Shown: piece after piece, positions 15,278 to 25,636 of the stretch | Layout: each line of letters opens with the position of its first letter | Position numbering within the stretch: position 1 is the first letter of the stretch | Translations under genes and position numbers: made by a program | NCBI GenBank assembly: GCA_025526915.1 | Contig: JAHLKH010000062.1 | Span: 1-64,000, forward strand | Length of the DNA: 64,000 bases | Direction: 5' to 3' | Origin: Entophlyctis helioformis | Lineage: Eukaryota; Chytridiomycota; Chytridiomycetes; Chytridiales; Chytriomycetaceae | The notes under the pieces: generated by a model | Seen by the model: only the letters and a program-made list of their open reading frames with translations | The model's database searches: none | Told to the model about the DNA's origin: nothing

Positions 15278-15751
15278 TCTTGCTTGTTCTTGTCGATGAT
15301 CAGATGGAGAGAGAAAGTGAGCTGGCTCATGCCGCGACCTTTTCGTCGACGAGAATCGGCAAGCGACTCCAAAACGATGCGATCGTGGCGATGTGCCACT
15401 CCATGTGAGTCAAAGTCTGCAGGGGGCAGCGATGGTGGGCGATGGCAGCCGATGGCAGCATGAACAACCAGACAAGGACACCACCAGCAGGGCAGGACAG
15501 CTGGAGTGGTGTTCAATGCGCAGTCTGGTGCTGTGTCGATGCAGTCAGCAAGGGCAACGCTTGGCGAGTCGCACGCGTTCCGCTGCCACTCTTGTCCAAC
15601 AGCCGCAGCGCCACTTGGCGTTTGAGTTTGCCGCGGTTTCCCTCCTTGCCCAGCACGATAACGAAGCTGAACGGACATGCCGCCAAGGTTGTGGATGGAC
15701 GGGAGATCGTATGGACACACATTCATTGAGGATTCGGATGCAGGGACACGC
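15278..15751. other. Gene-poor stretch downstream of the CAX pair
   Basis: These 470 bases separate the 5' end of the Lys/Asp-rich gene from the stop codon of the second CAX gene. They contain copy 2 of the dispersed repeat. I see no gene. Confidence 0.5.
15590..15690. repeat. Dispersed repeat, copy 2
   Basis: This is the partner of 12660-12750, in the same orientation. Read on minus it gives CPFSFVIVLGKEGNR, and the other copy gives CPFSFFIVLDKEGNR. A decayed coding fragment is possible, but no larger frame supports it. Confidence 0.65.
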
Positions 15752-17625
15752 TCAGATGTAAGCGTATGCAGTCGCAACAATCAGATACGACAACAGCAGC
15801 ATGAGTCCTTCCAGCCCTGTGCGCATGCATGCCACGACATGGCAGCCACTGTCAGTCCTTGTTCATGGTCGGCGTCAAGACACTGCAGGCATGCAAGTGG
15901 ACATGCAGATCAGACTCACAGTTGCTCGTGCCGTCGTTGGTCAGATGGCTCACCACAATCACAGATACAAACAGCACGGACGTGTCAAACACCTTGAAGT
16001 CGAGCGTGAGCGGCTGGCCGCTGATCCACCCGACAATCACCAGCAGCGGGCTCACGAACAACGCAATCTGCATCGACGAGCCCACTGCCACGCCGATCGC
16101 CAGGTCCATCTTGTTGCGCATGGCCGAGAACACGGCCGTGACATGCTCGGCTGCGTTGCCGACAATCGGCAGGATGATGAGACCAATGAACGTCTCGGAG
16201 ATGCCCCAGGTGACCGAGATGCCTTCGATGCTGTCAACGAGGTACTCGGCACAGATGGCGACAATGACGGTGGTGACGATGAGCACGACAATGGCAACCT
16301 GCACGGTCAGCAGCTCTTCCTCTTCTTCGTCGTCGTCTTGCCCGTGGGGACTGTTGTGCGAGCCGGTCTCTGAGCCGCGCGGGTCAGACGCATCATGCAT
16401 GTTGGACGACGCACGGGCCGGTGGGATGCCGGTGCTGTTGCGGTGGCCTGGCGCCATGTATCCAGCAGCCTGCGACAGTCTGCCGGATGCCACTGCTGCC
16501 GGCTTGTCTGTGAACTGGACAATCACACCGTGTCAGCCAGCATGCCAGCACTGCATGATCACACTGCACAGTCACTCAAGCCACTCAAGCCATCTGTGAC
16601 ACTCACAAGGTCCTGGTGGGTCACCAGCTGGAACACCAGAAACGAAATGTATGCAATCATGAGCAGCAGAGCCGTGCCGTGACTGACTGCCAGGACACGT
16701 CTGTCTGCAGTCTCGTTGCCTCCGCCCGAGTGGGCCGAGTCGGCTTCGTGCTTGTGGCTGCCGATCTGTGCCGAAAAGGCAGCCGGAATGAGATACCCGA
16801 GGATCGTGACAATCAGCAGTGTGTTGCCGACATTGGCAGCACGTGCATTGAACGTCTGTGTCTTGTGGTACAGACCGCCGAGGAACATGCAGACTGCGCG
16901 TGGCCAAGTATGAGCATTCAGGGGGCGGTGGCTGTCACTCGGCTGCCGACAATGAGATTGGGGCGAGTGGGCAGGATGCACGCGACTCACAGCCGAGCAC
17001 AAAGAGCAGGTTGGAGAGGATGGATCCGATGAGCGACGCCTGCACGACCTCGACGAGTCCACTCCGCAGAGCCATGATGCCGACAATCTGCCATCGAGTG
17101 GCGGCGAGTGGCATCGAGTGTCATCCAACGACAGTCAGTGGCATGCCATCCAACACACTCAGCACACGCCTCGAGACATTCTCCAACGGCCAAACACGCA
17201 GAAACGCGCGAAAAACGACTCACGAGCTCAATGGCGTTGCCAAACGACGCATTGCAGAGCGCGCCAAGTGCCTGGCCGACCTTACACGACAGCTGGTCCG
17301 TGGCCAGGTCGAGCATCTTGGCGAGCGGGATGATGGCGACAAAGTTGATGACAAAGGTGGCCGAGTCGCCCCACTTGAGGCTGCCGGACAGGATGCCGAG
17401 CGGCACAAACACAAAGAGCAGGTTGAAGTAGAAGTTGTGGGTGGCGAGCGTGTACATCATCTGGCCGAGTGTCGGCGGCTGGCTGGCGGACTCAGAGAGA
17501 GAGGCGGTGCTGGCGGGACGGACTGGACGCTCGGTGCCGGTGTCGAGATGCGTGTGCGGCGCGGCGAGAACGGCAGTCTCGTAGCCGCTGTGGACACTCT
17601 CGAGGCTGGATGTCTCGACTGGCAT
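15752..17625 (-). CDS. Ca2+(cation)/H+ exchanger, CAX family, copy 2
   Basis: Members of this family load Ca2+ or Mn2+ into the vacuole in exchange for protons. Five exons (17224-17625, 16991-17087, 16607-16893, 15920-16514, 15752-15816) give 481 residues. Both alpha-repeat signatures are present: GNAIEL followed by IVGIMALRSG in the first half, and GNAAEHVTAVFSAMRNKMDL with AIGVAVGSSMQIALF in the second. An acidic QDDDEEEEEL linker separates the halves, as is usual for CAX. The last helix is LEGLMLLLSYLIVATAYAYI. The gene lies about 200 bases downstream of a closely related copy on the same strand, a tandem duplication. Unlike that copy, it has an intron in the linker (16515-16606) and a longer, divergent N-terminus. 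ATG 17625 was chosen as the first Met after a stop-free but unconvincing extension. Confidence 0.9.
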
Positions 17626-17831
17626 GCTCGTTGTCTTCCAAACCTCGTGCTTCGGTCCACTCGTTGGATCTGGCAGACACGTGAAGAGTGGCTGCTGGTT
17701 GACGGGAAAGCTGGATTCATTTGGTCCAGCACACCACAGCCCATTGGAGACTGGGCAGGAGTGTGGATGACAAGAGTACAGACGGTGGTGGACTCGGAAG
17801 TGTACATGCGATAGATCTGCAGATCTAGGTC

Positions 17832-19566
17832 TCAGATGTAAAAGTAGGCAACAGCCACAATCAGGTAGCAGATGAGCAGCAGGAATCCCTCGAGCCCTGT
17901 GGCGATCAAGGAATGAAGTGCATGGCATGACATGGCATGACATGACATGGCAGTGTCAGTGGAAAGGGAACAGGCAGACAGGCAGACAGTCCAACACAGA
18001 GCAAGCGACGGTCGACTCACAGTTGCTCTCGCCATCGCTGATGAGATGGTTGGTGATCAGAATGGTCACAAACAGCACGGCCGTGTCAAACGTCGGGAAG
18101 TTGAGCGTGAGCGGGGTGCCCATGATCCAGCCGGCAATGACGAGCACCGGCGTCACAAACAGCGCAATCTGCATCGACGAGCCAAGCGCAACGCCAATCG
18201 CAAGATCGTTCTTGTTGCGCATCGACGCAAACACGGCCGTGATGTGCTCGGCGGCGTTGCCGACAATCGGCAGGATGATGAGACCGATGAACGTCTCGGA
18301 GATGCCCCACTGGACCGAGATGCCCTCGATGCTGCTGACGAGGTACTCGGCGCAGATTCCGATGATGGCGGCTGACACGACGAGGACACCGACAGCGACA
18401 GCCGTCGTCAGCAGCTCCTCCTCCTCCTCGTCGTCCTCCTCGGCAGCGGCATGAGCGCCAGCGTGGCCGTGTTCAGCGGCAAGGATGGGCGACTCGGCAT
18501 CGTGTGCGTCGTGTGCCTGGTCCTGGGGAGACTTGTAGATGTGGGTGTGGGTCACGAGCTGGAACACGAGGAAGGCGACGTACGCGATGAGCAGCAGGAT
18601 GGCCGTGGCGTGGCTGACGGCGACCATGCGAGGGTCGGTGGCGCCGCCCTCCTTGTCGCGGTGGTTGTCGATGGCGATCGAGAAGGCGGCGGGGAGCAGG
18701 AAGCCCAGGATGGTCACGGCGAGCAGCGTGGCGGCGGTGTTTGCGGCCTTTGCGGAGAAGCGCTGGGTCTTGTTGAAGAGGCCGCCGAGGAAGAAGCACT
18801 GTGGAGCATCGGGCGTGTCGTGTCAGTGTGTGCGGCGAAGGCGGCGGCGATGGCGGTGGCAGTGGGCTCAGCCAGCTGGCGAGCGGCATGCATGGCAGTG
18901 AAGGGCAGCGCAGCGCAGTCGCACTCACAAAGCCAAGCACAAAGAGCAGGTTGGACAGGATCGAGCCGAGCAGCGACGACTGCACGACGCCGAGCAGGCC
19001 CTGGCGCAGAGCGAGCACTCCGAGGATCTGCGGGGTTGGCGGGCAGGCGGATGAGCGGCGGGGTTGTCGGATGAGCGAGCGGTCCAAGCAGGCGTGTCAG
19101 TCCGTGCACACAACAGCGAGCGGAGCCAAACGCCGACGCAGCAACAACAACAACAACAACAACAACACCGGCAACAACAGCAGAGACGCACCAGCTCGAC
19201 GGCGTTGCCAAACGAAGCGTTGATGAGCGCACCGATGGCCTGGCCGACCTTCTTGGACAGCTCGTCGGTGGCCAGGTCGAGCATCTTGGCCAGCGGCATG
19301 ATGGCGATAAAGTTGATGGCGAACGTCGCCGTGTCGCCCCAGCCGAGGTTGCCGGCCAGGATGCCGAGCGGCACAAAGGCGAGCAGCAGGTTGAACCACA
19401 GGTTGCGGGTGGCGACCTCCTTGAGCGACGAGGCGAGCGTGGGGACGTGCTTGGGCCGCTGGGCGGCGTCTGCGTGCGCGGCCGGCAGCGTGACGGCGGT
19501 CGCCGACGAGGCGGTGACGGCGGTGCCGTAGGTGGTGGTGGTGGTGGTCGTCGTTGTGGTGGCCAT
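17832..19566 (-). CDS. Ca2+(cation)/H+ exchanger, CAX family, copy 1
   Basis: Four exons (19192-19566, 18929-19027, 18021-18798, 17832-17896) give 438 residues. After a Thr-rich N-terminus come WFNLLLAFVPLGILAGNLGW, the first alpha repeat (INASFGNAVEL, ILGVLALRQGLLGVVQSSLL), an acidic linker (AAAEEDDEEEEELL), the second alpha repeat (PIVGNAAEHITAVFASMRNK, ALGSSMQIALF) and a final helix (LEGFLLLICYLIVAVAYFYI). This is a complete vacuolar-type exchanger. It shares exon-exon junction positions with the neighbouring copy except that the linker intron is absent. The first intron contains a CAA/GTT microsatellite. The short N-terminus lacks the long autoinhibitory extension found in some plant CAX proteins. 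Confidence 0.92.
19142..19168. repeat. CAA microsatellite in CAX intron
   Basis: About nine tandem caa units lie inside intron 1 of the first CAX copy. Confidence 0.9.
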
Positions 19567-19838
19567 GAGGGTGGATGCGAATGTGCGGGAAGGTGCACAA
19601 AGCGGGCGGATCGGCGATATGTGGCAGGCGAAACTTGGCTCGCTGGACGGCACAGGCAAACTTGCGGGCCAAGCACGGCCTGGCTTGCTGGCTTGCTGGC
19701 TGGCTGGCTGGCTGGCTGGCAGCGGTGCAGGACAGCCGAGCGATCGCAGCGTCTGCCTGCCTGTCCAGTTGTCTGTCTGCCCTCACTCGCACAATGAATG
19801 CGTTGGTGCACAGCAAGAGCTTGTATTGGGACGGATGC

Positions 19839-20654
19839 TCAGAAGGACAGGGCTGCAAGCATGGCTGCAAGCACCACGCCAATGGAAGTGCCAGCAGACT
19901 GCGCCGAGTTGGTGGTGGCCTTCTGCGTGGCCGTGGCAGACGCAGCCGTCGTAGAGGCAGCGGCCGTCGCCGTGGCCTTGGACGCAGCGGCCGTGGTGGT
20001 TGCGGCCGTCTGGTTGCCCGCGCAGGTGCCCACGAGACGCAGGTTGGACAGACGGAACACGGCGCCACTGGGCGTCATGTTGACAATGGTCCAGTCCTTG
20101 AGGTGGACAAAGTCAAAGGCGCCGCCCTTGAGGTTCTTGGCGTAGTCGGCAAACGGCAGGCTGACGGCCTTCTTGGATCCGTCTGTCTTGAGGTAGTCCG
20201 ACAGCGGCTTGTACACCGAGTCGACCAGCCGGGTCTTGCAGTCGGCCGAGCGCTGCGTGAGCGTAAAGTTCATGTTGGAGCCGGCCGGAGCGACGAGGTC
20301 GAACGCAATGGCCGAGTAGCCCGTGAGGTCGAAGCAGGCGCCAATGTCGAACTTGCCGAACCAGTAGTTGAAGGTCGGGGCGGTGCCTGGGTTGGCCTCG
20401 GGCTCGGGCTGGCCGACGTCGGCGGTGCCAGCGGTGATGACGACCTCCTTGCCAGCGGTGTTGACGGCAAACGTAGCGCCTTGTGCACCATAGTCGCCGT
20501 TGAGCAGGTTGGCCGGACGAGCGCCGCCGCCCTCGGGCAGCGTGACGGTGCGGGCAGCCGCAAAGTCGTCGATGAGCAGGTCGGGCTTGCAGGCAGCCTG
20601 CGCATTGGCAACAGCGGCAGCAGCGGCAGCGACGAGGGCAACAGGGACGATCAT
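19839..20654 (-). CDS. Secreted, probably GPI-anchored surface protein
   Basis: A single exon encodes 271 residues. The start MIVPVALVAAAAAAVANAQA is a signal peptide. The body (CKPDLLIDDFAAARTVTLPE, FNYWFGKFDIGACFDLTGYS, AIAFDLVAPAGSNMNFTLTQ, MTPSGAVFRLSNLRLVGTC) reads like a beta-sandwich of the carbohydrate-binding type, with the LLIDDF opening often seen in such modules. That assignment is inference. After residue 220 comes an Ala/Thr linker and a hydrophobic C-terminus (SAGTSIGVVLAAMLAALSF) fitting a GPI signal. The likely location is the outer plasma membrane or cell wall. It is flanked by unrelated housekeeping genes. Confidence 0.7.
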   Translation of the reverse strand: MIVPVALVAAAAAAVANAQAACKPDLLIDDFAAARTVTLPEGGGARPANLLNGDYGAQGATFAVNTAGKEVVITAGTADVGQPEPEANPGTAPTFNYWFGKFDIGACFDLTGYSAIAFDLVAPAGSNMNFTLTQRSADCKTRLVDSVYKPLSDYLKTDGSKKAVSLPFADYAKNLKGGAFDFVHLKDWTIVNMTPSGAVFRLSNLRLVGTCAGNQTAATTTAAASKATATAAASTTAASATATQKATTNSAQSAGTSIGVVLAAMLAALSF

Positions 20655-20884
20655 GGTGTGGTTGGATGGAGGGGAAGGCGGGTAGTGTGCACCAGACGCC
20701 GCTGCTTGAAAAAAGTTGAACAATGGCCGTGTGGCGTCCCGTTTGTGCAACCAAGCCGGCGGATCAGGCTGCGCGGCAATGATCTGCACGGCGATGATCT
20801 CCACGGCAGACAATGGCAACAACAACGGCACCAAAAGTAACAGCACATGTGTTCATTGATGGAGACCATGGCAGCCATCAGCAG

Positions 20885-22678
20885 CTAGAGATGAGCACGG
20901 CCAACGTGCTGCTCAAGCAGACGGCTCTGCACTTCCTTCTGCTTGTTGAAGCGCTCGCGGAGAGCCGGAGCGCGACGAAGCTCGGCCTTGGCGATCTGCA
21001 TGGCATGAACCTCATCTGGTCCATCCGCAATACGAAGGGTGCGAGAGAACGCGTACAGGTTAGCCAGGGGCGTGTCCTGCGAGACGCCCTTGGCGCCGTG
21101 AGCCTGGATAGCGCGGTCGATGATGCGGAGCGTGGTGCTGGGCACGATGACCTTGGCCATGGCAATATAGTTCATGGCGTCCTTGGGGCCAACCTTGTCA
21201 ATCATGTCGGCGGCGCGGAACACGAGAAGACGGGCCTGGTCCAGCTCCATGCGCGACTGGGCAACGGCATCGGCCGCATTGCCGTGCTGCGAGAGCACCT
21301 TGCCAAACGTCTTGCGAGAGCTGTCGGTTACACGCAGAATGTGGAGCTCGAGGGCACGCTCGGCGATGCCAATGGAGCGCATGCAGTGGTGGATGCGGCC
21401 TGGTCCAAGACGGCCCTGGATGATCTCAAAGCCGCGGCCCTCGCCGAGGATCATGTTGGAGGCGGGCACGCGCACATTCTCAAAGACCATGTCCATGTGG
21501 CCATGGGGGGCGTCGTCGTAGCCGTACACCATCATGGGGCGGATGATGCGGATGCCTGGCGTGTCGGCGGGCACAATGATGACGCTCTGCTGGCGGTGGG
21601 GGCTGGGGTTCTTGGCATCGGACTTGCCCATGACCAGGTACACGGCGCAGCGCGGGTCGCCGGCACCCGAGATCCACCACTTGCGGCCATTGATGACGTA
21701 GTGGTCGCCGTCGCGAACAATCGAGGTCTCAATGTTGGTAGCGTCCGACGAGGCGACCTGGGGCTCGGTCATGGCAAAGGCAGAGCGGATCTTGCCCTCC
21801 ATGAGCGGGACGAGCCACTGCGCCTTTTGGGCATCGTTGCCGTACTTGGCAAAGACCTCCATGTTGCCAGTGTCGGGAGCATTGGTGTTGGTAGCCTGTG
21901 AGCGGGACGGATGAACGGACCGAAAGCCGATCCAAGAGTCATGCGGGGTAGCCGGCCGTGTGCACGTGTTAGAGGAGACGCGGCATTGCAAGAGAGCGTG
22001 GTTGAGGGGCACATGCCTCGGGAGCAAAGTGCGAGCGGCCGAGCAGCTCGCACAGCGAGGCGTACTCGAGGTTGGTCAGGCCGGGGCTCTCCTTGTAGGT
22101 CTTGGGCAGGAACAGGTTCCACAGGCCGAGCGACTTTGCCTTTGCCTTGAGCACCTCGATGATGGGCGGCACAGCCTGTCGATGCGAGCAGGCAAGCGAG
22201 CAGGCGGTGGGCAGATGGGCAGATGGGCAGGCAGGCAGACGGGCAGATGGGCAAGCGGACAGCGTGTGTTGTTGTCACGATGACGGCGGCAGGAGGGTTG
22301 CGGGCGGACGTGCGAGGGCGGCAGTGGCATAGCAGCGCAGCGCAGTGCAGTCACGAGGTCAGCAAGGGCACGGCGCAATGGATCTGGCGCGTTGGGCCGA
22401 CGAGCAGCAGGCACGCAGGCACACAAGAACAAGCAGTCGGGGTTCTCGGGCAGTAGACGGGGTTCTCGGGCAGCAGACGCAGACGCAAACGCAGACGCAG
22501 ACGCAGACGCAGACGCCGACGCAGGGCAGCGCACCTTCCAGCGCTTGGCAGGGTCGGCCGAGACCTGGGCGTAGTAGACCTCCTCGGCAGGGATGCAGTC
22601 GTACTCGACAAAGTCGGACAGCACCTGGCGAAGCTTCTGCACACGCGGCGACAGGTTGATCAGGTTGGAGTCGGCCAT
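20885..22678 (-). CDS. Acyl-CoA dehydrogenase, ACAD10/11 type
   Basis: This flavoenzyme class catalyses the alpha-beta dehydrogenation of acyl-CoA in fatty-acid oxidation; ACAD10/11 members favour long, branched or hydroxylated chains. Three exons (22535-22678, 22017-22175, 20885-21895) give 437 residues. Visible motifs are [72 protein letters not shown], and the C-terminal [20 protein letters not shown] that is characteristic of this subfamily. The N-terminal kinase-like domain of animal ACAD10/11 is absent. Intron 2 uses a GC donor (gcatgt) and an AG acceptor; no GT donor keeps the conserved PE|AT junction in phase. Intron 1 holds a hexanucleotide repeat. No obvious mitochondrial presequence or strong peroxisomal signal is seen (C-terminus GRAHL). 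Confidence 0.88.
22472..22523. repeat. GCAGAC hexanucleotide repeat in an intron
   Basis: About eight slightly imperfect copies of gcagac lie in intron 1 of the acyl-CoA dehydrogenase gene. Confidence 0.85.
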
Positions 22679-22818
22679 CTGAGGCGGGCGATTTGTTGGG
22701 GAGTTGGGGCAAGTGGTGCGTGCCGCGTCGCTTCCTTTTATTACGATGGTGTACTACAGTGCTGCTCTATTCTGCTGTGGCATGGTGCCCGGTCGCATGC
22801 GCTGGCCGTCGATGCGTG

Positions 22819-24845
22819 CTAGGAGGCGATGCTGACGGCGGTGTCGCTGCCGCTCTTGGCTTCAGCCACCTTGTCCTCCGACTCGGCAAGCATCCTGCTG
22901 GCAATGCTGTCTGCACTGACGGCAACTGCGTACATGTCTGCAGCGACAGGTGCTTCAAGGCCAGTGTAGGCCGACGCCCACGCAGATGCAAACGAGACGC
23001 CGACGATGATGGCAGACACCATGGCGCAGAACACTGCCCTGGCGTATGTCTCGTGTTTCGTGCCAGCCATCCCGCGCTGGTGCACCATTTCCAGCGCCGC
23101 GCCGCAGAGGGTTGCCTGGACAGCGACGATCAGTGGACTGTCAGTTGGGCTGTACGTGCTGCAACAAGCTGCAAGACGCAAGCCGCTTACTTGGACGCTG
23201 GCCTTGCCCGTCCACATGCCACACAGAAAGTTTGCCTCGTCGGTGGACAAGCGAGCAAGCCGGGCGACTGCGTAGCTGACAAACTGACGAAGTATCACAG
23301 AGATGACCACGAGCAGCAGCGCTTTAAAGAACATGCTCAGCGGCATCTCGCTCAACGACACGCACGCGCCAATCACGGGAAACAGAAAGGGCTTGAACAC
23401 GTTCCAGGTGTACTTGAGCCTGCCAAGCAGCATGTCAGTGTTGGAGGCTGGCAGATCCATGTCCAGAAATGCAGACGCACCGAGCATCAGCAGCCTCGAC
23501 GGCATGGCGAGGCCAAGTGTTTCCAACAATCGCCCATGTCAGGATCGTCGCACACGAAGCCGCGCCAGTGAACCCCTGCGTCTTTCCCCAGATCATGGCG
23601 AGACACGAGACGCCAAACACCGCACCGAATGCCAGCCGTTCATGCACAACAAGCGTCGATCTCGGCCGCATGAGCAGGTACGCACCGCCGCCAATGACCA
23701 GCCCGCCGCACAGTCCGCCAACAACTTCTTCCAGAGCGCGGCCGACCCACCAGTCGTGCATCCAGTCCTGCCGATGCTCGTGCGGATGCCCAAGCGCAGC
23801 CGACAAGGCGATTCCGAAGCCAGTCGTTGCCACGAGCACGTCTATCCCAATCGCAGCCATCATAATCGGCGGCACGCGCGATGCTTTCCACTCTGGCCCG
23901 CCGCGCTCGACGAGGTTGAGCAGCAGCGGCACAACCACGCCGGGCGATATCGACGCCACGCCAAACGCGAGCGTGAATGCCCATGCCAGCGGCAAGCCGA
24001 ACGCGACCGACGCCGTTGCCGCCAGACAGAGCGCCTCCACCAGGACAGGGAGTGTGCCGATAAGACACGTTGGGCGGGCGTTGGTGACGATGGTGTGGCG
24101 TTCGATGGCGAGGCCGGCTCGCGCAATCACGGACGACAGGGCGACGGTCCATAGCTTGGCTGTCCATGCGTGTGGGATGTCGACGATGATGGACGGCAGG
24201 CCGTTGCGCAGGAGGATGCCTGTGACGAGCATGCCGAGCATGGGTGCCTGCTTGTACCGCTCGGCCAGCTTGCCGCCGAGGATGCCGACACTGACGACAA
24301 TGATCAGGGAGAGCAGGCCGGCACCGACAGATGCCTGGCTGTGGGTATCCTTGCCTTTGGATGCCTTGTCTGCGGATCCTTGCGCATGATGAGGCGATCC
24401 GTGGATGTCTGGCGACGAGGGCGGCGAGGGCATGCTTGGTGACGACAGCGTCTTGGATGTGGCTTCAAAGGTGGACACGATGACCCGCCCAATGCCCTGC
24501 TGCAGGTGCATGGAGATGGCCAGCATAGCCAGCATGTAGACGACTGCGACGAGCAAGAGCGCCATGACCCATCTGGGCTGCGATGCATTCATGGCCAGAG
24601 ATGGCCGGTCAGCGACGCCGACAAAGGCATGACAGAGGCATGCCAGCAGCACCAGACGGACGGCCGGCTGGCCGGCAGAGACTCACAATGGCAAGCAGGC
24701 GCCGTCCAACAAACGACGCATATGTGGCGAGCGAGGGTTTGTCGGCCATGCTGCTCGCGGCACCTTTTGGCTTTGATGGCACAGTTGGCTGAACAGCCAA
24801 CGGAAGCAACGTTGCAAGCACGAGTGGCGGCGGCTGTGGTGCCAT
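22819..24845 (-). CDS. Cation/proton antiporter, NHA/SLC9B (CPA2) type
   Basis: Four exons (24687-24845, 23481-24577, 23191-23419, 22819-23115) give 593 residues with about 12 hydrophobic segments. Family-like stretches are GMLVTGILLRNGLPSI, VIARAGLAIERH, FGVASISPGVVVPLLLNLVE, IGIDVLVATTGFGIAL and LKYTWNVFKPFLFPVIGACV, all matching the order in SLC9B antiporters, which exchange Na+ or Li+ for H+ at the plasma membrane or in organelles. Where animal NHA2 has an Asp-Asp pair, this protein reads Ile-Asp-Val, so only one of the two carboxylates is present. Intron 2 is 61 bases, among the shortest here. ATG 24845 gives a Pro-rich N-terminus; an internal Met at 24750 is an alternative. A hydrophilic segment (SSPSMPSPPSSPDIHG) follows the first helix. 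Confidence 0.8.
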
Positions 24846-25083
24846 TGTCTGTGGCGACTTCTCCACAGGATCTCGCCTGGCCACACACAAACAAACAGCA
24901 GGCAGCCAGGCAGCGAGGCAGCGAGGCAGCGAGGCAGCAGATCCACAGTGCGTCGTTGGTTGCCTGCTGCCGAGATAACAGTCAGCGTATTCGGGGTGTC
25001 GCTGATCTGCCCAAAGCCACTTGGGCACGAGCGGGGCCACCACCAAAGCACCTTTCCCACCAACTCATCAACAGTGGCACCGC
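24846..25083. other. Intergenic region between antiporter and small ORF
   Basis: Upstream DNA of the antiporter, including three tandem copies of gcagcgag at about 24905-24935. No gene is visible on either strand. Confidence 0.4.
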
Positions 25084-25350
25084 ATGGCAGCATCGTCATG
25101 GACATGCTTTTCGCCCAAGCTCTTTATCGCCGCCTTCATCACATACTTTGTCCACCGCAAGCGGCTCGGTGACTGTGCGACCGTGGTCAAGACCAGCCTG
25201 CTGCTGTTTGCCGTGCTATCCATCTGGCTGCTCATGTCGTCTTCGTCGTCGTCAATCACATCGCCGTCATCGGCACCCTTGCAGCCGCCACCGCCTGCCA
25301 ATGGAGTGCCACCACCGACACAAGCGGCAAACCACTCGTCGAGACTGTAA
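25084..25350 (+). CDS. Possible small membrane protein
   Basis: An 88-codon frame opens at ATG 25084 (MAASSWTCFSPKLFIAAFIT), with one or two hydrophobic segments (LFIAAFITYFV and SLLLFAVLSIWLLM) and a Ser/Pro-rich C-terminus. No family is recognised and there is no splice or homology support. It could be an exon of something larger or chance. It is convergent with the UIM gene, whose stop lies at 25637. Confidence 0.25.
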   Translation: MAASSWTCFSPKLFIAAFITYFVHRKRLGDCATVVKTSLLLFAVLSIWLLMSSSSSSITSPSSAPLQPPPPANGVPPPTQAANHSSRL

Positions 25351-25636
25351 AACCACCTGCACCCACCACCCAATAAACCCCCCAAGTTGGCCACGCACGG
25401 AGGCTGGAAGCGCAGTGAGCACTAGAGACGCCAACAGGAGCGTTGTACAAATGCTGGGGTTTGTGGAGCTGAGTTCACATCGGCGGTCCTCGCACCACTC
25501 GCATGACAGCAAGTGGTCGGCTCGCCATATGAGCGACAGCAGAAGCAATCGACGCAGATCTATGTGGAGCTGTATTGAGATGTGGCAACAAGAGGAGGGA
25601 GAGAGAGAAAGAGTAAGGACCGACCGAATGGCCGCA

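Noticed and set aside
23435..23480. A 33-base intron in the antiporter
   Set aside because: A 61-base GT-AG intron (23420-23480) fits phase and the conserved LKYTWNVFKPF segment, and matches other short introns here.
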